DNA of 11,125 nt, taken from positions 1-11,125 of the forward strand of contig USOZ01000040.1 in the NCBI GenBank assembly GCA_900556525.1, given 5' to 3'. The first letter of the stretch is position 1; each line of letters opens with the position of its first letter. The notes under the pieces are model-generated. The model worked only from the letters and a program-made list of their open reading frames with translations. It was not told the origin of the DNA and did not search any database. This document shows positions 1-6,663 of the stretch, in pieces. A program made the translations under genes and the position numbers. This stretch comes from an uncultured Oscillospiraceae bacterium. Lineage in GTDB: Bacteria > Bacillota > Clostridia > Oscillospirales > Ruminococcaceae.

Positions 1-431
1 GTCTGCTCCTCTATGTCCTCGGCGAAGTTGCTGTCGGTGTCACCGGATATTATCTTGCTGTAGCTGGAAGCTCTGAAGAACTCACAGGAAACAAGATATC
101 CGATGCCGACGGCAACGAGCAGCACGGCGATGATGATGCCGGGCACTATCGCTCTGCGCTTGACATAGGGCACATATTCGGGCTTGCCGAAAACATTCGA
201 GAACAGGGCGTTGAACACCACATAGGATGCAACGATCGCGCCGAGATAGATGTAAAGGTCATATGATTTGAAGTTGAGGGCGGGGAGCATAAAATAGAAG
301 AGTATGCCTGCAAAGACCGCGGAGCAAAGCAGGCTGAGCACTATCTTGAGCGCGGCCTTCTCCGGCGGGATGACTACATCCTTCTTCCTGCCTCCGTCTT
401 TCTTCGAGAAATCGACTTTAATGGGATCCAT
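1..431 (-). CDS. Membrane protein of unknown function, N-terminal part (runs off the window)
   Basis: Read on the minus strand, an open frame of 143 codons begins at ATG 431-429 and leaves the window without a stop. The start is supported by AAGGAGA 7-8 bases upstream and a promoter about 30 bases further up. Residues 1-27 are polar and charged (K/R/D rich), which suggests a cytoplasmic N-terminus. Three hydrophobic stretches follow, at about 28-50, 58-80 and 94-116. The chain then becomes hydrophilic and acidic (around S-G-D-T-D-S and E-D-I-E-E), consistent with an external domain continuing beyond the window. There is no cleavable signal peptide. I do not recognise the family. It is divergent from glyA, so a functional link is not implied. 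Codons are richer in C/G at third positions than in the genes from prs onward. That the gene is real is well supported; its role is unknown. Confidence 0.8.
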   Translation of the reverse strand, partial: MDPIKVDFSKKDGGRKKDVVIPPEKAALKIVLSLLCSAVFAGILFYFMLPALNFKSYDLYIYLGAIVASYVVFNALFSNVFGKPEYVPYVKRRAIVPGIIIAVLLVAVGIGYLVSCEFFRASSYSKIISGDTDSNFAEDIEEQ

Positions 432-461
432 TAGTTCATCTCCTTATACGTGTTATGATAC

Positions 462-490
462 AGTATAACCTATTTTATAAATTATTACAA
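462..490 (-). promoter_or_regulatory. Sigma-A type promoter for the membrane protein gene
   Basis: On the minus strand, TTGTAA (490-485) and TATACT (467-462) are separated by 17 bases. The -10 element lies about 30 bases upstream of the ATG at 431. Hexamers and spacing are close to the housekeeping consensus. Seen in sequence; not tested. Confidence 0.6.
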
Positions 491-513
491 GTGTTTTTTG
501 TTAATATTAGCGT

Positions 514-543
514 TTGACTTTGCGAGCGCAAACATGGTATTAT
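514..543 (+). promoter_or_regulatory. Sigma-A type promoter for glyA-prs
   Basis: TTGACT (514-519) and TATTAT (538-543) are separated by 18 bases. Transcription would start near 550, leaving a leader of about 45 bases before the glyA ATG at 597. The spacer contains a perfect dyad, listed separately. Confidence 0.6.
519..532. promoter_or_regulatory. Putative repressor operator: dyad TTTGCG-AG-CGCAAA in the glyA promoter spacer
   Basis: A perfect 6-bp inverted repeat with a 2-bp centre occupies most of the space between the -35 and -10 hexamers of the glyA promoter. Such a position would let a dimeric repressor block RNA polymerase. The geometry and the TTTGCG half-site recall LacI/GntR-type operators, but I cannot name the regulator. 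The dyad is seen in sequence; the operator function is inferred. Confidence 0.4.
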
Positions 544-560
544 GACAATATAATTTGATT

Positions 561-573
561 TTCGTTCGGTTAT
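561..573 (-). promoter_or_regulatory. PurBox-like sequence in the glyA leader
   Basis: Read on the minus strand, the site is ATAACCGAACGAA. It agrees with the Bacillus PurR PurBox (AWWWCCGAACWWT) at 11 of 13 positions, including the whole CCGAAC core. glyA belongs to the PurR regulon in B. subtilis, and PRPP, the product of the next gene, is the effector that releases PurR. Against this, PurR operators normally contain two inverted boxes, and I found no second one nearby. A chance match remains likely. Confidence 0.25.
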
Positions 574-596
574 CCGGCGGAGAAAGAGGTGCGGCT

Positions 597-1853
597 ATGT
601 TTTCGGATTATCTTGACACTATCGCTTTCGTCTCAAAATACGACCCGCAGGTCGGCGAGGCTATGGAGGCGGAATTAAAGCGTCAGCGCAGGAATCTGGA
701 GCTTATCGCTTCGGAGAATATCGTCTCGCCCGCCGTCATGGCGGCAATGGGCAGCGTGCTGACCAACAAATACGCCGAGGGTTATCCCGGCAAGCGTTAT
801 TACGGCGGATGCGAATGTGTTGACGTTGTGGAAAATATCGCAATCGAACGCGCAAAGAAGCTGTTTGGTTGCAATTTCGTGAATGTTCAGCCTCATTCGG
901 GCGCACAGGCTAACACCGCTGTTTATTTTGCACTCCTCAATCCGGGCGACACGGTTCTCGGAATGAGTCTGGCTCACGGCGGTCATCTCACACACGGCTC
1001 TCCCGTAAACATTTCGGGAAAGTACTTTAACTTCATTCCTTACGGACTGAGCGACGAAACGGGAATGATCGACTATGACGAGGTCAAGAAGCTCGCCGAG
1101 GAAAACAAGCCGAAGATGATCGTTGCGGGTGCAAGCGCATATCCGAGAAAGATCGATTTTGAAAAGCTTTCCGAAATCGCAAATAGCGTCGGCGCATATC
1201 TTATGGTCGATATGGCACATATTGCGGGTCTTGTTGCGGCAGGTGAGCATCTTTCGCCTGTTCCTTATGCTGATATTGTTACAACAACTACGCATAAGAC
1301 TCTTCGTGGTCCCCGCGGCGGTATGATTATGACCAATGATGAAGAACTTGCGAAGAAGATAAACAAGGCTGTATTCCCCGGAACACAGGGCGGTCCGCTT
1401 ATGCACGTTATCGCAGGAAAGGCTGTCTGCTTTGCTGAGGCACTTAAACCCGAATTTAAGGCGTATGGTAAACAGATAGTAAAGAATGCTGCTGTTCTGG
1501 CTGATTCGCTGCTTGAAAAGGGCTTCAATCTCGTTTCGGGCGGTACTGATAATCACCTTATGCTGGTTGATTTACAGCCGTTCAATATCACGGGAAAAGA
1601 GCTTGAAAAAAAACTCGATGAAGTTTACATTACTGTAAACAAGAATGCAATACCAAACGATCCGCAGAGTCCGTTTATTACAAGCGGCGTTCGTATTGGT
1701 ACGCCTGCAGTTACAACAAGAGGACTTGTTGAGGACGATATGAAGGTGATTGCGGACTGCATTTACCTTGCGGCGAAGGACTTTGACAATTCAAAAGACA
1801 AAATCAGGGAAGCTGTTACGGAAATTTGCAAAAAATATCCTTTATACGAGTAA
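597..1853 (+). CDS. glyA: Serine hydroxymethyltransferase
   Basis: This cytosolic PLP enzyme interconverts serine plus tetrahydrofolate with glycine plus 5,10-methylene-tetrahydrofolate, the main one-carbon source for purines, dTMP and methionine. The 418 residues match the usual bacterial length. Visible family signatures are LELIASEN (34-41), [15 protein letters not shown] (57-71), V-D-M-A-H-I-A-G-L with PLP-contacting D205 and H208, and [14 protein letters not shown], whose K234 should form the Schiff base. The frame opens 14 codons earlier with TTG at 555. I chose ATG 597 because AGAGGTG sits just upstream and the earlier residues match nothing in the family. prs follows after 27 bases in the same operon. 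Third-position codon use changes near codon 200 (see findings). Function is very secure. Confidence 0.97.
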   Translation: MFSDYLDTIAFVSKYDPQVGEAMEAELKRQRRNLELIASENIVSPAVMAAMGSVLTNKYAEGYPGKRYYGGCECVDVVENIAIERAKKLFGCNFVNVQPHSGAQANTAVYFALLNPGDTVLGMSLAHGGHLTHGSPVNISGKYFNFIPYGLSDETGMIDYDEVKKLAEENKPKMIVAGASAYPRKIDFEKLSEIANSVGAYLMVDMAHIAGLVAAGEHLSPVPYADIVTTTTHKTLRGPRGGMIMTNDEELAKKINKAVFPGTQGGPLMHVIAGKAVCFAEALKPEFKAYGKQIVKNAAVLADSLLEKGFNLVSGGTDNHLMLVDLQPFNITGKELEKKLDEVYITVNKNAIPNDPQSPFITSGVRIGTPAVTTRGLVEDDMKVIADCIYLAAKDFDNSKDKIREAVTEICKKYPLYE

Positions 1854-1880
1854 AATATCAATTCAAAAGGAGTACATGGA

Positions 1881-3041
1881 ATGACAAAAGCAAGTGAGGT
1901 TGTCATAAACACACAGGACGCAGTAGCACCTCTTGGTGTAATTGCAATGGACGGAGCAAAAGAGCTTGGCGAAAAAATCAACAATTATCTTGTTGAATGG
2001 TCGCAGAACAGCGGAATGAACGTTGATTCGTACCTGATCGAAACCGAATGCCCTCGTTTTTCATCGGGCGACGGCAAGGGTCTTATCAAGAAGTCCATTC
2101 GCGGCGACGATATTTATATTATTGTAGATGTCGGAAATTATAGCTGCACTTATAAGATGTTCGGCAAGGAGAACGCAATGTCTCCCGACGATCATTTTCA
2201 GGATCTAAAGCGACTCATTCAGGCGATGAGCGGTAAGGCTCACCGTATAAACGTTATCATGCCTATTCTTTACGGCGGTCGTCAGCACAGAAGAAATTAC
2301 CGCGAGTCGCTCGACTGCGCAGTTGCTCTTCAGGAGCTTCAGGCAATGTCCGTAGAAAATGTTATCTGCTTTGATGCGCATGACGCAAGAGTATGCAATG
2401 CTATCCCGCTTATGGGATTTGATAACGTAATGCCATCCTATCAGGTTCTTAAAACAATGTTCAGAAATGTAAAAGACCTGAACATTACGCCTAAAACGTT
2501 TATGGTAGTCAGCCCTGATGAAGGCGCAATGCATCGTAATATGTACTATGCGTCCGTACTTGGCGTTGACCTCGGTATGTTCTATAAGCGCCGCGATTAC
2601 TCCAGAATTATAAACGGCAGAAACCCCATTGTCGCTCATGAATATCTCGGAAATTCTGTTGAGGGAAAAGACGTTTTCATCTCCGACGACATTATTTCTT
2701 CGGGCGATTCTATGCTCGATATTGCATATGAGCTTAAAAAGCGCAAAGCAAAGCGAATTATTGCATACGCAACTTACCCGATTTTCACAAATGGTCTTGC
2801 AAAGTTTGATGAAGCGTATGAAAATGGAATTATTGACTATGTTCTCGGCACAAACCTTACATACAGAACTCCCGATCTGCTGAAGCGCGAGTGGTTCTAT
2901 GAAGTAGACATTTCCAAGTACATTGCTTACCTTGTTGTTGCTCTTAATCACGATATTTCAACCAGTAAGGTGATTGATCCTCACAGCAAAATTGACGCTC
3001 TTCTTGCAAAGTATAATGTAAAAGGCGCGCTGAAAAACTGA
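1881..3041 (+). CDS. prs: Ribose-phosphate pyrophosphokinase (PRPP synthetase), long divergent clostridial form
   Basis: Probably transfers pyrophosphate from ATP to ribose 5-phosphate to make PRPP for purine, pyrimidine, NAD, histidine and tryptophan synthesis. It has 386 residues, against about 315 for classical Prs. Conserved landmarks in order are R-F-S-S-G-D-G (59-65), S-I-R-G-D-D-I-Y-I-I (72-81), the ATP-contact segment Y-G-G-R-Q-H-R-R (131-138, classical RQDRK), F-D-A-H-D-A (164-169), V-V-S-P-D-E-G (209-215), catalytic-loop K-R-R (236-238) and PRPP loop D-D-I-I-S-S-G-D-S (269-277). The loop departs from the classical DDxxDTxGT, as S273 replaces the third Asp. An extra N-terminal stretch and an insertion around 90-105 account for much of the added length. 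AAGGAG lies 8 bases before the ATG. It is co-transcribed with glyA and followed by a palindrome and terminator. A second, classical prs elsewhere in the genome is possible. Confidence 0.85.
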   Translation: MTKASEVVINTQDAVAPLGVIAMDGAKELGEKINNYLVEWSQNSGMNVDSYLIETECPRFSSGDGKGLIKKSIRGDDIYIIVDVGNYSCTYKMFGKENAMSPDDHFQDLKRLIQAMSGKAHRINVIMPILYGGRQHRRNYRESLDCAVALQELQAMSVENVICFDAHDARVCNAIPLMGFDNVMPSYQVLKTMFRNVKDLNITPKTFMVVSPDEGAMHRNMYYASVLGVDLGMFYKRRDYSRIINGRNPIVAHEYLGNSVEGKDVFISDDIISSGDSMLDIAYELKKRKAKRIIAYATYPIFTNGLAKFDEAYENGIIDYVLGTNLTYRTPDLLKREWFYEVDISKYIAYLVVALNHDISTSKVIDPHSKIDALLAKYNVKGALKN

Positions 3042-3069
3042 TTGTTCATATTTAGGTAAATATGAACAA
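3042..3069. repeat. 28-bp palindrome immediately after the prs stop codon
   Basis: TTGTTCATATTTA (3042-3054) and its exact reverse complement TAAATATGAACAA (3057-3069) are separated only by GG. The repeat begins on the base after the prs stop codon. In RNA it would form an AU-rich hairpin, but no run of T follows, so it is not a standard terminator; a GC-rich terminator comes 18 bases later. It may be a 3'-end stabilising hairpin or a protein-binding dyad. The function is unknown. Confidence 0.75.
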
Positions 3070-3086
3070 ATAACGTAAACAGCATA

Positions 3087-3121
3087 AAAACCGCACTGCT
3101 TGATAACAAGTGTGCGGTTTT
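3087..3121 (+). terminator. Rho-independent terminator of glyA-prs
   Basis: The stem pairs AAAACCGCAC (3087-3096) with GTGCGGTTTT (3112-3121). An inner CTTG/CAAG stem (3099-3102 with 3107-3110) closes an ATAA loop, with a small TG/T internal bulge. Four T residues belong to the stem end, and the T tract is short. It lies between prs and the ribosome binding site of rarA, so rarA may depend partly on readthrough. Confidence 0.7.
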
Positions 3122-3145
3122 GCTGTATATGAAAGGACTGATATT

Positions 3146-4393
3146 ATGCCGTTAGCGGACGGGATTCGTCCAACCTCGCTTGATGATGTTGTTGGTCAGA
3201 AGCATATTCTTGGGCAGGGAAAGCCGCTCCGAAAAATAATTGAGGGCGGAAAAATCCCAAACATGATTTTTTACGGACCGTCAGGCGTAGGAAAAACCAC
3301 GGTTGCAAATATTATCGCCGACCGCACTGAAATGAAGCTGCATAAGCTGAACGGAACGAATTGTTCCACGGCGGATATTAAAGAAGTTATCTCTGAAAGG
3401 GGCAATTTCGGATTTGGCAGCGGGGTTTTACTTTATCTTGACGAGATTCAGTACCTCAATAAACGTCAGCAGCAAAGCCTGCTTGAATATATTGAGAACG
3501 GCGACATAACGCTGATTGCTTCAACAACGGAAAACCCGTATTTTTACATATACAACGCGATTTTATCGCGCTCTACCGTGTTTGAGTTCAAGCCTGTTTC
3601 AAAAAAAGATATAATTCCAGCTATTGAGCGTGCGTTCAGAATTGGCGAGGATACCACAAATATTCATTATGAAATTGCGGAGGGCGTAAAAGAGTATATC
3701 GCGCTCGGCTGCGGCGGCGACGTCAGAAAAGCCATAAACACCGTTGAGCTATGTATGCTTTCTGCTGATAATGGCGCTGTAAGTCTTGAACTTGCCCGTG
3801 AACTTACGCAAAAAAGTTCAATGAAATACGACCGCGGGGGAGACCAGCATTACGACATACTCTCTGCATTTCAGAAGTCGATACGCGGATCCGATGAAAA
3901 TGCAGCTCTGCATTATCTCGCGCGTCTTATTGTGGCGGAAGATTTGCCGTCGATATGCAGACGACTGCTTGTTATTGCCTCGGAAGATGTTGGTTTGGCA
4001 TTTCCGAACGCAGTTCCGATAGTTAAAGCGTGCGTTGACAGCGCCTTACAGCTTGGATTTCCCGAAGCGCGAATACCTTTGGCGGAAGCAGTTATCCTGC
4101 TCGCGACTTCGCCTAAGTCAAACAGCGCTTATCTCGCAATAAATAAGGCGATAGAAGATGTCGAAAGGGGAAAAACAGGCGATTTTCCGCGTCATCTTCA
4201 GAATGTTCATTATGACGGCGAAGGTGCGGCTGTAAAAGGACAGCACTATCTTTATCCGCACGATTATCCGAATCACTACGTCAATCAGCAATACTTGCCT
4301 GATGAGATCAAAGACAGGGTTTATTATGAATTTGGAGATAATAAGCTGGAGCAGGCGGCTGCCGAATATCGCAGGCGTATCAAAAACTCATAG
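3146..4393 (+). CDS. rarA: Replication-associated recombination protein A (AAA+ ATPase)
   Basis: RarA (MgsA) is a clamp-loader-like ATPase related to eukaryotic WRNIP1; it acts at stalled replication forks. The 415 residues agree with the family. Visible motifs are the N-terminal R-P-x-S-L-D-D-V-V-G-Q-x-H-I (8-21), Walker A G-P-S-G-V-G-K-T-T (44-52), Walker B L-L-Y-L-D-E (95-100) followed by I-Q-Y-L-N-K, sensor 1 S-T-T-E-N (126-130) and arginine finger L-S-R-S with R142. The C-terminal tetramerisation part carries H-Y-D-I-L-S-A-F-Q-K-S-I-R-G-S-D, A-S-E-D-V-G-L-A and S-P-K-S-N, all typical. Walker B reads DEIQ rather than the common DEIH. Start ATG 3146 has AAAGGA 8 bases upstream. A GTG at 3110 in frame lies inside the preceding terminator hairpin and is unlikely. 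No convincing own promoter was found. It overlaps the next, convergent gene by 6 bases. Confidence 0.95.
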   Translation: MPLADGIRPTSLDDVVGQKHILGQGKPLRKIIEGGKIPNMIFYGPSGVGKTTVANIIADRTEMKLHKLNGTNCSTADIKEVISERGNFGFGSGVLLYLDEIQYLNKRQQQSLLEYIENGDITLIASTTENPYFYIYNAILSRSTVFEFKPVSKKDIIPAIERAFRIGEDTTNIHYEIAEGVKEYIALGCGGDVRKAINTVELCMLSADNGAVSLELARELTQKSSMKYDRGGDQHYDILSAFQKSIRGSDENAALHYLARLIVAEDLPSICRRLLVIASEDVGLAFPNAVPIVKACVDSALQLGFPEARIPLAEAVILLATSPKSNSAYLAINKAIEDVERGKTGDFPRHLQNVHYDGEGAAVKGQHYLYPHDYPNHYVNQQYLPDEIKDRVYYEFGDNKLEQAAAEYRRRIKNS

Positions 4394-5308
4394 CGGCTGA
4401 GAAAAATCGGTTCGTATCATTTTTTCGCTTATCGGTGTTGAGTATACCCAACTGTCGATGTGTCCGGATTTTTCGGAATAACAAAAGGGAAGCGGTTCCT
4501 GCGTATCTCTTGGCGGGAATTTATCAACAATTATGAGCTTTATTTTCATTTTCTCGGGAATGATTGCTTTGACATACACGCTTACGATATTTCCTGCGAA
4601 AACGCCGTCTTTAAGCTCAGCAAGTCCGGCAAGGTTAGGGGAAAGCTCGACAAATATTCCGTAACTTTCAACCGAGCGGACTATTCCCGTGACAGTTTCA
4701 CCGACAGAAAACTTTTCTGCATTTTCAGCCCACGAACCAAGCAACTCTTTATGCGAAAGTGTGATTTTGCCATTGTCAATGCTTTTAATCACGCCTTTTA
4801 TATCCTGACCGACATAGAATCTGTCCTTTGGGTGCGCAATTCGAGAAATCGAAATCATATCTATAGGAATAAGCGACGGAATACCGCAGCCGATGTCAAC
4901 AAACGCACCAAATTGCTCCATGTGAGTTATTTTTGCAGGAACAATATCACCGCAGCGAAACTTATTTATATAATTTTCAAAACATTCGGCTTGAGCTGCG
5001 CGTCGCGAAAGGACAATACTTTCGCCGACATTTATTACTTTAAAGCATATAGGCTTATTTACACGGGAAATTAGCGCAATATCGCGTGTAGTACCGTCGG
5101 ATATTCCTGTTGCGCCCTCCTCGCGCGGTATAATTCCGCGCGCAAAACCGAAATCGACAATCAGGTTGTGCATACTGTCGCAAATCATGCACACAGCCTC
5201 GACTACCGCATTTTGCCGCATTGCGTCTTCAAGACCATCGCGGGAGCTTATATAACGCTGATTTGTTGGAGTATGTAATAATGCGCCTTCCGGCAGGTAT
5301 TCGGTCAT
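4388..5308 (-). CDS. S1 RNA-binding domain protein (ribosomal protein S1-like)
   Basis: A 306-residue protein with S1-type OB-fold repeats, so probably an RNA or ribosome-associated factor in the cytoplasm. The best repeat spans about 119-187 and shows G-D-I-V-P-A-K-I-T then F-G-A-F-V-D-I-G. The next, about 202-262, shows V-G-E-T-V-T-G-I-V then Y-G-I-F-V-E-L. A degenerate first repeat lies at about 33-103. It is much shorter than E. coli S1 (six repeats) and resembles the short S1 paralogues common in Clostridia; its exact role cannot be read from sequence. AAAGGA lies 13 bases before the ATG, rather far, and no in-frame alternative start exists. No clear promoter is seen between it and serA; a TACTAT at 5375-5370 lacks a good -35. 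The stop codon lies inside the end of rarA. Confidence 0.85.
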   Translation of the reverse strand: MTEYLPEGALLHTPTNQRYISSRDGLEDAMRQNAVVEAVCMICDSMHNLIVDFGFARGIIPREEGATGISDGTTRDIALISRVNKPICFKVINVGESIVLSRRAAQAECFENYINKFRCGDIVPAKITHMEQFGAFVDIGCGIPSLIPIDMISISRIAHPKDRFYVGQDIKGVIKSIDNGKITLSHKELLGSWAENAEKFSVGETVTGIVRSVESYGIFVELSPNLAGLAELKDGVFAGNIVSVYVKAIIPEKMKIKLIIVDKFPPRDTQEPLPFCYSEKSGHIDSWVYSTPISEKMIRTDFSQPL

Positions 5309-5420
5309 TTGTCTGTACCAATCCTTTCCTTTTTCGATACTTTTTGTTCAGACGAAAACTTTTCTTTAAATAGTATGAACAGGCAGGGAAGGATATGACT
5401 TTCGCATATAAAATAAACGA

Positions 5421-5452
5421 AAATCCCGATTGACATTTGCCAATCGGGATTT
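5421..5452 (-). terminator. Rho-independent terminator of serC-serA
   Basis: AAATCCCGATTG (5421-5432) and CAATCGGGATTT (5441-5452) form a perfect 12-bp stem with an 8-base loop. In the minus direction the stem ends in TTTT and is followed by a T-rich stretch. It starts 21 bases after the serA stop codon. The plus side also carries a T-rich run, so it could work in both directions. Confidence 0.85.
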
Positions 5453-5472
5453 ATTTTTAAATTTTGTTCACA

Positions 5473-6636
5473 TTACTTGATGACACGAACACTTATTACG
5501 CCTTCAATAGCGTTCATTTTATCGGCAACACCGTCGGAATTGCCCTTAATGTCGAGAACTGTATAAGCCATATCCTTCTTGGATTTGCTTATCATGTTTT
5601 CGATATTAACGCCTGCGTCAGCAGCAATAGCGGTAACCTTGGAAATAAGGCCTTCAATGTTCTTATGGATAATGCAAATCTTTGCGTCGCCTGTCTTGGC
5701 AACCTGAATGTTAGGAAGATTTACACTGTTGATAATGTCGCCGTCTTCAAGGTAAGCCTTGATTTCGTTTACAGCCATAACTGCGCAATTGTCTTCACTT
5801 TCGGGAGTAGAAGCGCCGAGGTGAGGAATTGCAACTACACCCTCAACGCCGATAATGTCGTCTGTCGCAAAGTCTGTAACGTAAGCAGCCATACCGCCGT
5901 TTGCAAGTGCGTCAATAATAGCCTTACTGTCAACGAGGTCGGCTCTTGCAAAGTTGAGGATGCGTACGCTCTTCTTCATCATTGCAATCGTTTCTGCGTT
6001 TATCATGCCCTTGGTTTCGGGTGTAGCAGGAGCGTGAAGAGTGATATAATCGCAGTTTTCAAAGATTTCCTTGTTGCTCTTTACATAGTGAATGCCCGCA
6101 GAAAGACGGAGCGCACCGTCAACAGAAAGGAACGGGTCTGCGCCGTAAACTTCCATACCGAGTGCGGCAGCAGCGTTCGCTACAAGTGCGCCGATAGCTC
6201 CAAGACCGATAACGCCGAGCTTCTTACCCTTGATTTCGGGACCTGCAAACTGGCTCTTGCCTTTTTCAACAAGCTTGCCGACTTCGTCACCCTTGCCCTT
6301 TAATGTCTTTATCCATTCGGTAGCGGGAACGATCTTTCTGCTCGAAAGGAATAATCCTGCGAGGACAAGTTCCTTAACCGCATTTGCGTTTGCACCGGGG
6401 GTGTTGAAAACAACGATGCCTTTTTCAGAGCACTTGTCAATCGGAATATTGTTTACACCTGCGCCGGCTCTTGCGATTGCGAGCAGATTGTCGCCAAGTT
6501 CCATTTCGTGCATTGACGCAGATCTTACGAGAATCGCGTCGGGATTAGCCATATCTTCGCTGAAAGCGTATGCAGCCTTGTCAAAAAGGTCTGTTCCGCA
6601 GGCAGCAATTTTATTGAGTGTCAATACGTTGTACAT
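5473..6636 (-). CDS. serA: D-3-phosphoglycerate dehydrogenase
   Basis: Catalyses NAD-dependent oxidation of 3-phosphoglycerate to 3-phosphohydroxypyruvate, the first step of the phosphorylated serine pathway. The 387 residues contain the 2-hydroxyacid dehydrogenase fold and a C-terminal ACT domain (about 318-387), which in this family senses serine. Visible features are R-A-G-A-G-V-N-N-I (56-64), the nucleotide-binding G-L-G-A-I-G (144-149) with D167 at the end of the second strand (selects NAD), catalytic R231 in F-A-R-A-D-L-V-D and H272 in P-H-L-G-A-S-T. The usual catalytic Glu (E269 in E. coli VFPTEP) aligns with D259 in D-F-A-T-D-D. AAGGAG lies 8 bases before the ATG. It is the second gene of an operon, 27 bases after serC. 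serB is not in the window. Confidence 0.95.
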   Translation of the reverse strand: MYNVLTLNKIAACGTDLFDKAAYAFSEDMANPDAILVRSASMHEMELGDNLLAIARAGAGVNNIPIDKCSEKGIVVFNTPGANANAVKELVLAGLFLSSRKIVPATEWIKTLKGKGDEVGKLVEKGKSQFAGPEIKGKKLGVIGLGAIGALVANAAAALGMEVYGADPFLSVDGALRLSAGIHYVKSNKEIFENCDYITLHAPATPETKGMINAETIAMMKKSVRILNFARADLVDSKAIIDALANGGMAAYVTDFATDDIIGVEGVVAIPHLGASTPESEDNCAVMAVNEIKAYLEDGDIINSVNLPNIQVAKTGDAKICIIHKNIEGLISKVTAIAADAGVNIENMISKSKKDMAYTVLDIKGNSDGVADKMNAIEGVISVRVIK

Positions 6637-6663
6637 TGCCGTTTCTCCTTTTTATGTAGATAA

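Noticed and set aside
555..596. TTG start 14 codons upstream of the chosen glyA start
   Set aside because: No ribosome binding site precedes it, the extra residues match nothing in the family, and the frame would begin about 5 bases after the predicted transcript start.
1876..1884. Two-codon upstream frame ATG GAA TGA overlapping the prs start
   Set aside because: It is only 3 bases from the Shine-Dalgarno sequence, too close for initiation; probably chance.
3042..3069. LexA (SOS) box before rarA
   Set aside because: The Gram-positive LexA site has GAAC then GTTC with four bases between; here the order is reversed and the spacing far larger.
3110..3145. GTG start 12 codons upstream of the chosen rarA start
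   Set aside because: It lies within the terminator hairpin and lacks a ribosome binding site, whereas ATG 3146 has AAAGGA at good spacing and begins at the conserved family N-terminus.
5464..6303. Long open frame on the plus strand opposite serA; similar ones at 8007-9071 (opposite nrdD), 4460-5074 (opposite the S1 gene), 675-1556 and 2205-2951 (minus, opposite glyA and prs)
   Set aside because: Each lies wholly within a clearly identified gene, is Cys/Asn-rich without family motifs, and lacks a convincing ribosome binding site. They are by-products of codon bias.
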